From Rhodospirillales bacterium (GTDB taxonomy: Bacteria > Pseudomonadota > Alphaproteobacteria > Rhodospirillales > Casp-alpha2), in contig JANQIJ010000126.1 in NCBI GenBank assembly GCA_028282185.1, forward strand, positions 1-8,360: 8,360 bases of DNA, read 5' to 3'. Below are positions 1 through 5,612 of this stretch, in pieces; position 1 is the first letter of the stretch; each line of letters opens with the position of its first letter. The notes below the pieces were generated by a model, which saw only the letters and a list, made by a program, of their open reading frames with translations, was not told where the DNA came from and did not search any database. The translations under genes were made by a program, and so were the position numbers.

Positions 1-117
1 GGTGAGCCGTTCACCCGAAGGCGAACAAACTTCCAACCCAAAACAGCGCAAAAAACGCCGCCCGCGTATCCCTTCCCAAATCAACAATGTCAAATAGCCA
101 TCAGAAACCGGCCACCC

Positions 118-134
118 AGCTTACGAAGTAAGCT
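118..134. repeat. Perfect inverted repeat, 7-bp arms, possible operator
   Basis: AGCTTAC and GTAAGCT flank a 3-nt spacer (GAA). Perfect 7-bp arms this close suit a dimeric regulator half-site pair better than a terminator, since no T-tract follows. It lies about 350 bp upstream of the thiolase start, so it could serve the operon from a distance or a gene off the left edge. The symmetry is seen; the regulatory role is inferred. Confidence 0.4.
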
Positions 135-413
135 TGACCGACAGCGCACAAGCCCCGAACGCTCATTGCTCTGGTGTCCCAAAAAGGGAAAGTCCCAGAA
201 AATGGCGCCTGGCACGGCGTCGTCGGATGGGGAACCGAAGCTCCTAATCTATCCGGTCAGGACAATCATTTCAAGCATTCCCGGCTCGGATATCCAAGAA
301 TACCGCCGCATTTTCCGTTCTTGCCAAGCCTTAGGAGTGCCTGTTGGGGACGGCTAGCGGCGTCGTCCGGGCGGTGGTATAGGTGGTTCCCACGAGCCTG
401 TCCAGCACCAATT

Positions 414-431
414 CGACAAAATACGACAAAA
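414..431. repeat. Tandem repeat CGACAAAA x2, 10-bp period
   Basis: The octamer CGACAAAA occurs at 414-421 and again at 424-431, so the two copies sit on the same face of the helix. The repeat lies 56-73 bp upstream of the thiolase start, where a transcription factor or RNA polymerase would bind. The repeat is seen; a binding role is inferred. Confidence 0.4.
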
Positions 432-433
432 AT

Positions 434-465
434 GTCCCGGCGGGCCGCTTTGCCCCCCCGGGGAC
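434..465 (+). promoter_or_regulatory. GC-rich hairpin in the leader of the thiolase operon
   Basis: GTCCCGG (434-440) can pair with CCGGGGAC (458-465), leaving one G bulged. Inside it GGGC (442-445) pairs with GCCC (452-455) around a 6-nt loop, giving about 11 base pairs with a small internal loop. The structure ends about 9 nt before the Shine-Dalgarno GAGGA (475-479). With no U-tract it is not a standard intrinsic terminator. It could affect translation start or mRNA stability if transcription begins upstream of it. Function is inferred. Confidence 0.3.
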
Positions 466-486
466 CGACGACCAGAGGAAATATTC

Positions 487-1734
487 ATGACCGAAGCCGT
501 CATCATCGATGGTCTCCGCAGCCCCATCGGCAAGTTCGGCGGCGCCCTGTCGTCGGTTCGGCCGGACGATCTTCTGGCAGAGGTGCTGAAAGGGCTGGTC
601 CAGCGCACGGGCATCGGTCCCGGGCTGATCGAGGACGTCTACGCCGGTTCCGGCAATCAGGGCGGCGAGGACAACCGGGACGTGGCCCGCATGTCGGCGC
701 TCCTGGCCGGGTTTCCGAAGGAAGTTCCGGGCGTCACCCTCAACCGCAATTGCGCCTCGGCGCTGGAGGCCGTCAACCAGGCGGCCAAGGCCATCCTCGT
801 CGGCGAAGGAGACCTGTTCATCGGCGGCGGCGTGGAATGCATGAGCCGCGCCCCCTGGGCCATGGCCAAGCCGGACCGGGTGCCGACCAACAAGCCGCCC
901 AAGGTTTGGGACACCACGGTGGGCTGGCGGTTCAACAATCCGAAGATGGACGCGCTCTACCCCATCATCTCGCTGGGCGAGACGGCGGAAAACATCGCCG
1001 AAGAGATGCAGATCACCCGCGAAGACCAGGACGCCTTCGCCGTCGAGAGCCACCGCCGGGCGGTCGAAGCCATCAATTCGGGCAAGTTTGCCCAGGAAAT
1101 CTGCCCCATTCAGGTCCCCGGGCGCCGTGGCGACCCGATCACCGTCGATGCGGACGAGCACATCCGCGCCAGGCAAGAGAACGGCCAGTTGGCGCTGGAC
1201 ACCTCGGTGGCGCGGATGTCGGAGCTCAGGCCGAGCTTCAAGCAAGACGGGACCGTCACCGCCGGCAATTCATCGGGGATCAACGACGGCGCGGCGGCGC
1301 TGTTGCTGACCACGCCGGAGAAGGCCCTGGCGTTGGGCCGAAAGCCCCTTCTGCGCTGGATGGGGTCGGCCACGGCGGGCGTCGACCCGGGCGTGATGGG
1401 ATACGGCCCCGTGCCGGCGACGGAAAAGCTTTTGAAGCGCTTCGGCCTAACGATTGAAGATGTCCATTTGGTGGAGATCAACGAAGCCTTCGCGGCGCAA
1501 ACCCTCGGCTGCATGCGGCGCCTGGGCCTGGACCCGGAAAAGACCAACGTCAACGGCGGCGCCATCGCATTGGGCCACCCGACGGGCGCGTCAGGTGCCC
1601 GCATCCTGATCACCCTGATGCACGAGATGCAGCGCCGCGCGCCCGACATGCCGCGCCCGTTCTACGGCCTGGCGACGCTCTGCGTTGGTGTCGGCATGGG
1701 GGTCTCGACCCTGGTTGAATGGATTGGAGACTGA
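487..1734 (+). CDS. Thiolase (acetyl-CoA acyltransferase), 3-oxoadipyl-CoA thiolase-like
   Basis: A 415-residue thiolase, normal length for the family. It should cleave a 3-oxoacyl-CoA with free CoA to acetyl-CoA plus a shortened acyl-CoA, or run the reverse condensation, in the cytoplasm. The catalytic set is present: nucleophilic Cys89 in NRNCASALEA, Asn332/Glu333 in INEAFAAQ, His364 in GGAIALGHPTGASG and Cys399 in TLCVGVGMG. The stretch NQGGEDNRDVARM (residues 58-70) and the C-terminal GVGMG resemble PcaF/PaaJ (3-oxoadipyl-CoA thiolases) more than PhaA acetoacetyl-CoA thiolases, so a dicarboxylic 3-oxoacyl-CoA is a reasonable guess. The start is supported by GAGGA at 475-479, 7 nt before the ATG. 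The stop is one base before the next start, making this the first gene of a tight operon. The family is certain; the substrate is inferred. Confidence 0.95.
   Translation: MTEAVIIDGLRSPIGKFGGALSSVRPDDLLAEVLKGLVQRTGIGPGLIEDVYAGSGNQGGEDNRDVARMSALLAGFPKEVPGVTLNRNCASALEAVNQAAKAILVGEGDLFIGGGVECMSRAPWAMAKPDRVPTNKPPKVWDTTVGWRFNNPKMDALYPIISLGETAENIAEEMQITREDQDAFAVESHRRAVEAINSGKFAQEICPIQVPGRRGDPITVDADEHIRARQENGQLALDTSVARMSELRPSFKQDGTVTAGNSSGINDGAAALLLTTPEKALALGRKPLLRWMGSATAGVDPGVMGYGPVPATEKLLKRFGLTIEDVHLVEINEAFAAQTLGCMRRLGLDPEKTNVNGGAIALGHPTGASGARILITLMHEMQRRAPDMPRPFYGLATLCVGVGMGVSTLVEWIGD
1726..1730 (+). promoter_or_regulatory. Shine-Dalgarno that fixes the PrpF-family start
   Basis: GGAGA lies 5 nt before the ATG at 1736 and inside the last codons of the thiolase. 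It selects 1736 over an upstream in-frame ATG at 1685, which would overlap the thiolase by 50 nt and add 17 residues without family similarity. Confidence 0.7.
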
Positions 1735-1735
1735 G

Positions 1736-2875
1736 ATGACCGCCTTGCCCAATAAGACACCCGCCGTCTTCTTCCGGGGCGGCACGTCAAAAGCGATCTT
1801 CTTCAAGGCGGAGGATGTCCCCGAGGACGAGGGTCAGCGCGACGACATGCTGCGCGCGGTCATGGGTTCCCCCGACCCTTACGGCCGCCAACTGGATGGG
1901 CTCGGTGGCGGCATCTCATCCCTGTCGAAAGCCATGTGGGTCGGACGCTCGACCCGCAATGACGCGGACGTGGACTATACATTCGCCCAGATCGGCATCC
2001 GCGACGGGGTCATCGACCTGTCGTCCAATTGCGGCAACATGACCTCCGCCGTCGCGCCTTTTGCTGTTGAAGAGGGCATCTTTCCAGTGCCGGACGGCGA
2101 CGCCATGGTCCGCATGTTCAACACCAACACCAAGAAAGTCGTCCATGCCCATTTTCAGGTTCAGGACGGGCGGGCGGTCTCCACGGGCGACATGGAAATT
2201 CCCGGCGTCTCCGGCGCGGGCGCCCCCATGCGCCTGGACTGGATGGACCCGGCCGGCACGCTGGGCCGGGGCGTGCTGCCCACGGGGCAGCCCCAAGAGA
2301 CATTCTCGGCACCGGGCTTTGGCGAGTTTCCCGGCACCATCGTCGACGCCGCCTGTGTCTGTGTTTACGTGCCGGCGGCGGCCTTCGGGCTGACATGCGG
2401 CGAGACACCCATGGAGATCGACGCCAAGGCGGACGTCATGGCGGCCCTGGAACACGTCCGACGGGACGCGGCGGTCCGGGCCGGCATGTGCGACCATCCC
2501 GACGACACCGATCAGGGCGCCCCCCGCGTCGCCGTCATCGCCCCGCCCCTGGAGTACACGGCGCTGGACGGGCGGGCGGTCGAGGCCGCCGCTTATCAAG
2601 TCGCCGTCCGCATGGTCGCCATGGGCAACTGTCACCGGGCGATCCCCTTGACCGGCGCCATGTGCGTGTCCGCAGGCCTCGTGGTGGACGGCACGCTTTT
2701 GAACAAGATGGCGGGCGCCCCCGACCCATCGGCGGCGCTTAAGATCGGCAATCCGTCAGGGGTCCTGACGGCGGAAGCCAAGGCCAGCAAGACGTCCGAC
2801 GGTTGGAACATCGTCTCGACGACGGCCTACCGGACCTTTCGCCGGATCATGGATGGGTTCGTGTATCACCCATGA
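1736..2875 (+). CDS. PrpF-family isomerase (aconitate/methylaconitate isomerase-like)
   Basis: A 379-residue protein of the PrpF family, which has the diaminopimelate-epimerase fold with two similar halves. Members shift double bonds in unsaturated carboxylates: PrpF (2-methylaconitate isomerase), methylitaconate delta-isomerase, and GalD/LigU acting on 4-oxalomesaconate. Family hallmarks are FFRGGTSKAIFF (residues 12-23), GSPDPYGRQLDGLGGGISSLSK (44-65) and LSSNCGNMTSAV (95-106). Lys65 and Cys99 fall where PrpF has its catalytic Lys and Cys. The C-terminal half has GNCHRAIPLTGAMC (297-310) and KIGNPSGVL (336-344). One oddity is VDAACVCVYV (203-212), where I would expect a Gly/Asn-Pro type turn. 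No methylcitrate-cycle genes (prpB, prpC, acnD) are nearby, so I do not assign it as prpF. The substrate is probably an unsaturated di- or tricarboxylate. Its stop overlaps the next start as ATGA. Confidence 0.9.
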   Translation: MTALPNKTPAVFFRGGTSKAIFFKAEDVPEDEGQRDDMLRAVMGSPDPYGRQLDGLGGGISSLSKAMWVGRSTRNDADVDYTFAQIGIRDGVIDLSSNCGNMTSAVAPFAVEEGIFPVPDGDAMVRMFNTNTKKVVHAHFQVQDGRAVSTGDMEIPGVSGAGAPMRLDWMDPAGTLGRGVLPTGQPQETFSAPGFGEFPGTIVDAACVCVYVPAAAFGLTCGETPMEIDAKADVMAALEHVRRDAAVRAGMCDHPDDTDQGAPRVAVIAPPLEYTALDGRAVEAAAYQVAVRMVAMGNCHRAIPLTGAMCVSAGLVVDGTLLNKMAGAPDPSAALKIGNPSGVLTAEAKASKTSDGWNIVSTTAYRTFRRIMDGFVYHP

Positions 2876-4107
2876 CGGACAACTCTTCTATCGACCGCCC
2901 CCTGTCCGGCATCCGGGTCATCGGCCTGGAGCAATACATCGCCGGCCCCTACGCCACCATGCTGCTGGGCGATGCCGGCGCCGAGGTGATCAAGATCGAA
3001 CGCCCGGGACGGGGCGACCCCCGCCGCCAGATGCCCCCCTTCGCCGAGAAAAACGGTGAGAAAAAGGCCGGCGGTTTCATGGGCTACAACCGAAACAAGA
3101 AGAGCCTGGCGTTGGACCTGCGCCAGCCGGACGGCCAGGAAATCTTCCGCAAGCTCTGCCAATCGGCCGATGTGGTGGTGGAGAACATCCGGCCCGGTTC
3201 CATGGACAAACAGGGCCTGGGCTACCAGGACATGCGGAAGCTGAACCCGCACCTGATCTGGGCGGCGATTTCGGGCTTCGGCCGCCTGCCCGGCAAGATG
3301 GGCCCCTACGCCGACCGGCCGGCCTTCGACCTGGTCGCCGAAGCCATGAGCGGCATGATGAACTTGGTGGGATATCCGGATAAACCGCCGGCCTGGACGG
3401 TCTATGGGCTGGCCGACATCGTCTCCGGCATCATGGCCTCATATGGCATCACACAGGCGCTTTATATGCGCGAGCGCACGGGCCAGGGGCAGTTCGTCGA
3501 CAGCGCCATGTTCGACAATCTTCTGGCGCTGAACGAGACCATGGTCTCGCTCTATTCCGTGACCGGCCGGGAGCAGACCCGGGGCGTGCCGTCGGTGTTT
3601 TTCCCGCGTGGCGCCTATGAGACCCAAGACGGCCAATGGGTCGCCATCCATGTGCCGGACGACATCCTGTGGCAGCGCCTGGCGGACGCCATGGGGCGCG
3701 CGGACTTGATCGAGGACGCCCGGTCGGCAACCTCCATCGCCCGGGCGGAGAACCATGCGTTTCTGGACGGGATCATCCAAGGCTTCTTCAAATCCAAAAC
3801 CCAGGCCGACGTCATCGAGTATCTGAATTCCAAGAGCGTACCGACCGCCCCCGTTTACACCGCCAAGGACATCTTTGATGACCCGCACGTGGCGGCCCGG
3901 GGAACATTGATGGAGGTCGACGACCCGAAAGTCGGTGCCTACACGTTCGCGCGGACGGCGCCGATGATGGAAACCAATCCCGACCTGCCCGCGGAACCGG
4001 CGCCGGACCTGGGCCAGCACACGCGGGCCGTGCTGATCGGACTGGGCTACTCGGACGGCGACGTCGACAGCCTGGCCAAGGCCGGTGTCGTCGGCCTAGC
4101 GGAATGA
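2872..4107 (+). CDS. Family III (CaiB/BaiF) CoA-transferase
   Basis: A 411-residue family III CoA-transferase, the usual length for these interlocked-ring dimers. They move CoA from an acyl-CoA donor to a carboxylic acid through an aspartyl thioester or anhydride. Signatures in order: LSGIRVIGLEQYIAGPYATM (11-30), GAEVIKIERPGRGDPRR (36-52), NRNKKSLALDLR (73-84), DVVVENIRPGSMDKQGLG (100-117), AAISGFG (131-137) and RPAFDLVAEAMSG (149-161). Asp153 in AFD is the expected nucleophile. Donor and acceptor cannot be told from sequence. The start codon lies in ATGA shared with the stop of the PrpF-like gene, with only weak purine-rich sequence upstream, so translational coupling is likely. Its stop again overlaps the next gene as ATGA. 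It is clearly different from the second CoA-transferase at 5613-6836. Confidence 0.93.
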   Translation: MTDNSSIDRPLSGIRVIGLEQYIAGPYATMLLGDAGAEVIKIERPGRGDPRRQMPPFAEKNGEKKAGGFMGYNRNKKSLALDLRQPDGQEIFRKLCQSADVVVENIRPGSMDKQGLGYQDMRKLNPHLIWAAISGFGRLPGKMGPYADRPAFDLVAEAMSGMMNLVGYPDKPPAWTVYGLADIVSGIMASYGITQALYMRERTGQGQFVDSAMFDNLLALNETMVSLYSVTGREQTRGVPSVFFPRGAYETQDGQWVAIHVPDDILWQRLADAMGRADLIEDARSATSIARAENHAFLDGIIQGFFKSKTQADVIEYLNSKSVPTAPVYTAKDIFDDPHVAARGTLMEVDDPKVGAYTFARTAPMMETNPDLPAEPAPDLGQHTRAVLIGLGYSDGDVDSLAKAGVVGLAE

Positions 4108-4817
4108 GCCAGCGGACCAATACCTTCGGCCAACCGATCGGCCCGGACGTGGCGGGCTGGCCGCCCTGCCCGCGCCCGTCCGGCAAGATCCTGGACGGCC
4201 GCCTGACCCGGCTGGAACCGCTCCGCGCCGACGCCCATGCCGATCAGTTGTTCGCCGCCAACAGCCAGGACGACGGCCGCATGTGGACCTATATGGCGCA
4301 AGGCCCATTTGACAACCTGGCGGGCTATCGGGCCTGGGTCGAAAGTGTCGAGGCCAGCACCGACCCCCTGTTCTACGCCATCGTCAACAAGCAGGCGGGC
4401 CAGGCCCAGGGCGTCGCCACCCTGATGCGCATCGCGCCTGAGCACGGCGTCATCGAAACCGGCAACATCGCCTATGCACCGGTCCTGCAGGGCACGCCCG
4501 CGGCGACGGAGGCCATGGCCCTGCTGATGGCTCATGTGTTCGACGATCTGGGCTACCGGCGCTATGAATGGAAATGCGATGCCTTGAACGCGCCGTCACG
4601 CCGGGCGGCCCTGCGTCTCGGCTTTACCTTCGAGGGCATCTTCCGCCAACACATGGTCTACAAGGGCCGGGCCCGCGACACGGCCTGGTTCGCGATCCTG
4701 AACACCGACTGGCCGCGGCTCAAGGCGGCCTACGCCGCCTGGTTGGCACCGGACAATTTCGATGGCGATGGCCGGCAAGTTCTTCGCCTGTCGGAGATGG
4801 CGGCGGATGCCTCATGA
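4104..4817 (+). CDS. GNAT-family N-acetyltransferase, RimJ/RimL-like
   Basis: A 237-residue GNAT protein, somewhat longer than the minimal RimL-type enzyme (about 180) because of an N-terminal extension up to about residue 32. GNAT enzymes transfer an acetyl group from acetyl-CoA to an amine. The core begins at DGRLTRLEPLRADAHADQLF (31-50). The acetyl-CoA loop is near APVLQGTPAATEAM (125-138), looser than the usual Q/RxxGxG/A. The C-terminal part is typical of this branch: LGYRRYEWKCDALNAPSRRA (149-168) and LRLGFTFEGIFRQHMVYKG (170-188). The substrate is unknown; it could be a small amine, an amino acid or a protein N-terminus. The ATGA overlap makes it the last gene of the thiolase operon, although no step of the proposed chemistry obviously needs an acetyltransferase. 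Confidence 0.9.
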   Translation: MSQRTNTFGQPIGPDVAGWPPCPRPSGKILDGRLTRLEPLRADAHADQLFAANSQDDGRMWTYMAQGPFDNLAGYRAWVESVEASTDPLFYAIVNKQAGQAQGVATLMRIAPEHGVIETGNIAYAPVLQGTPAATEAMALLMAHVFDDLGYRRYEWKCDALNAPSRRAALRLGFTFEGIFRQHMVYKGRARDTAWFAILNTDWPRLKAAYAAWLAPDNFDGDGRQVLRLSEMAADAS

Positions 4818-4863
4818 GCCGGTCAGTCGATCCCATCGAACCGCAGTGCAACAATCCAGCAAG

Positions 4864-4883
4864 CGGCGGACCGCCCTCCGCCG
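4864..4883 (+). terminator. Possible transcription-end hairpin after the thiolase operon
   Basis: CGGCGGA (4864-4870) and TCCGCCG (4877-4883) form a perfect 7-bp stem around a 6-nt loop, in the 87-nt gap between the acetyltransferase stop and the end of the convergent BLUF gene. No T-run follows on either strand, so an intrinsic terminator is only a weak reading. A perfect 10-bp palindrome, CCGGGCCCGG, lies just beyond it. Confidence 0.3.
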
Positions 4884-4904
4884 ATGCGGCGTCCGGGCCC
4901 GGCC

Positions 4905-5300
4905 CTAGTCCGAGGACTGCCCGATCAAATTCCCGATGAACTCAAACAGGCGGTCTTCATCGGCGCTGAGGATCGAATGCACGGCCTGGCTGTCGTATCT
5001 GGATTCCGTCTCGAACAGTTTCATGCTCCAACCGGGATACCGGCGCCGTTCGATGGGTTGATCGTGGATCACCGTCACGTTCGTATGTCGGTAATCCTGC
5101 TTGATCACCTCAAGCAGTCGATCGAGGTCGCGCGAGGCGCCTTCCAAGACTTGAATGAATACCCTTCCCGAATAGATCAGCACCCCGTCACGCCGCAAGC
5201 GCCGTTGTTCATACCGGCGACGTCCTCAATCTCTTTAAAGATGTGAGAGCAGCAAATTCGGAAACGGATCCGAGACATAACAAAGACAGCGTTCCGTCAT
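4905..5300 (-). pseudogene. BLUF-domain blue-light sensor, broken by two compensating frameshifts
   Basis: A short FAD-binding BLUF photoreceptor read in three pieces. From ATG at 5300 the frame gives MTERCLCYVSDPFPNLLLSHL and stops at TAA (5235-5237). A +1 shift there gives KEIEDVAGMNNGACGVTG. A -1 shift at the GGGG tract (5183-5186) restores the first frame at VLIYSGRVFIQVLEG and runs to TAG at 4905-4907. The joined product is 131 residues and puts Tyr8, Asn31/Asn32, Gln50, Trp91 and Met93 at the same positions as in cyanobacterial PixD (Slr1694), as I recall that sequence. All residues of the flavin switch are therefore kept. Without the shifts, only a TTG-started C-terminal piece (4905-5198) is open, lacking the Tyr and Asn. 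No good Shine-Dalgarno precedes 5300. Explanations are recent decay, sequencing errors at short homopolymers or, less likely, recoding. The domain is certain; its functional state is open. Confidence 0.85.
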
Positions 5301-5566
5301 GTGGCAAACCAAAGGTTTTCCGTGGAATCCATTGGCGACGACAAGGCAGAGACGTAACCCTACGAATTCGGCGATCACAATCAGTTGGCTAAATAGCATA
5401 CAAAAATCAATTAATTATTGGCCGGGCGCCACCGTTCGCAGGGAGTCTCCGGAACCTCGACCCAAAAAGAGAGCTGAATAGGCGCCGAACAAGCGCGCGG
5501 TCCGTTTCGCGCCCCGGCGTCTTTGCTGACAAAACCCTTGTAGACCGCGAAACCAAACAGAGATAG

Positions 5567-5599
5567 TTGTTGCCAATGGACCAATAGAAAGGGCAACAA
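5567..5599 (+). repeat. Inverted repeat upstream of mct (8-bp arms)
   Basis: TTGTTGCC (5567-5574) and GGCAACAA (5592-5599) are perfect reverse complements around a 17-nt spacer. CCAAT occurs at 5573-5577 and again at 5581-5585. The right arm ends 2 nt before the ribosome binding site of mct. It could be an operator for a dimeric regulator or a leader hairpin that influences ribosome access. The symmetry is seen; the role is inferred. Confidence 0.4.
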
Positions 5600-5601
5600 G
5601 C

Positions 5602-5607
5602 GGAGGG
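5602..5607 (+). promoter_or_regulatory. Shine-Dalgarno that fixes the mct start
   Basis: GGAGGG lies 5 nt before the ATG at 5613 but only 2 nt before the in-frame GTG at 5610. The ATG is therefore preferred, removing one residue from the longest possible frame. Confidence 0.7.
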
Positions 5608-5612
5608 TCGTG

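Larger units (their letters stand above)
1..486. other. Non-coding region upstream of the thiolase operon
   Basis: I see no convincing gene in these 486 bases. The short open frames here give low-complexity Arg/Pro/Ser-rich translations without a family signature. The region is less GC-rich than the genes to its right. It holds a perfect inverted repeat (118-134), a tandem repeat one helical turn apart (414-431) and a GC-rich leader hairpin (434-465), followed by a good ribosome binding site for the first operon gene. The operon promoter is presumably here, but no convincing -35/-10 pair stands out. A promoter for a gene beyond the left edge may also lie here. Confidence 0.6.
5301..5612. other. 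Non-coding gap between the BLUF gene and mct
   Basis: About 310 bases between two divergent starts (BLUF leftward, mct rightward), so promoters for both are expected. Around 5380-5420 it is markedly AT-rich compared with the rest of the window, including ATCAATTAATTATTGG. I see no convincing -35/-10 pair. Short open frames here resemble no family I know. The only clear structure is the inverted repeat at 5567-5599, directly before mct. Confidence 0.55.

Noticed and set aside
1..15. GGTGA-gccgt-TCACC inverted repeat at the left edge
   Set aside because: The arms are 5 bp and cut off from context by the window edge, so no role can be judged.
177..189. TCCC-AAAAA-GGGA inverted repeat
   Set aside because: The arms are only 4 bp, which is expected by chance.
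331..1245. A 304-codon - strand frame opposite the thiolase
   Set aside because: It is an antisense shadow. The thiolase on the + strand has all catalytic motifs and a good Shine-Dalgarno, while this frame shows no family signature.
174..1457. A 427-codon + strand frame overlapping the leader and thiolase
   Set aside because: It is a shadow of the thiolase in another frame, with Arg/Gly/His-rich translation typical of GC-rich DNA and no domain.
4814..4939. A 41-codon frame starting in an ATGA overlap with the end of the acetyltransferase gene
   Set aside because: Composition is low-complexity (Ser, Pro, Ala, Gly), it overlaps the BLUF 3' end on the other strand and resembles no family. The ATGA alone is weak support.
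5235..5240. Programmed +1 frameshift site (CTT TAA) in the BLUF gene, as in prfB
   Set aside because: Not accepted as the main explanation. There is no Shine-Dalgarno-like element just upstream, and a second -1 event would also be needed. It is kept only as a testable alternative.
5299..5481. A 60-codon + strand frame in the gap before mct
   Set aside because: No recognisable motif, no Shine-Dalgarno, and it runs through the AT-rich patch and overlaps the BLUF start. It is probably chance.
5411..5560. Possible remnant of a gene on the - strand upstream of the BLUF gene
   Set aside because: The translated stretches look slightly protein-like, but I cannot match them to any family, and the frames continue into antisense of mct.
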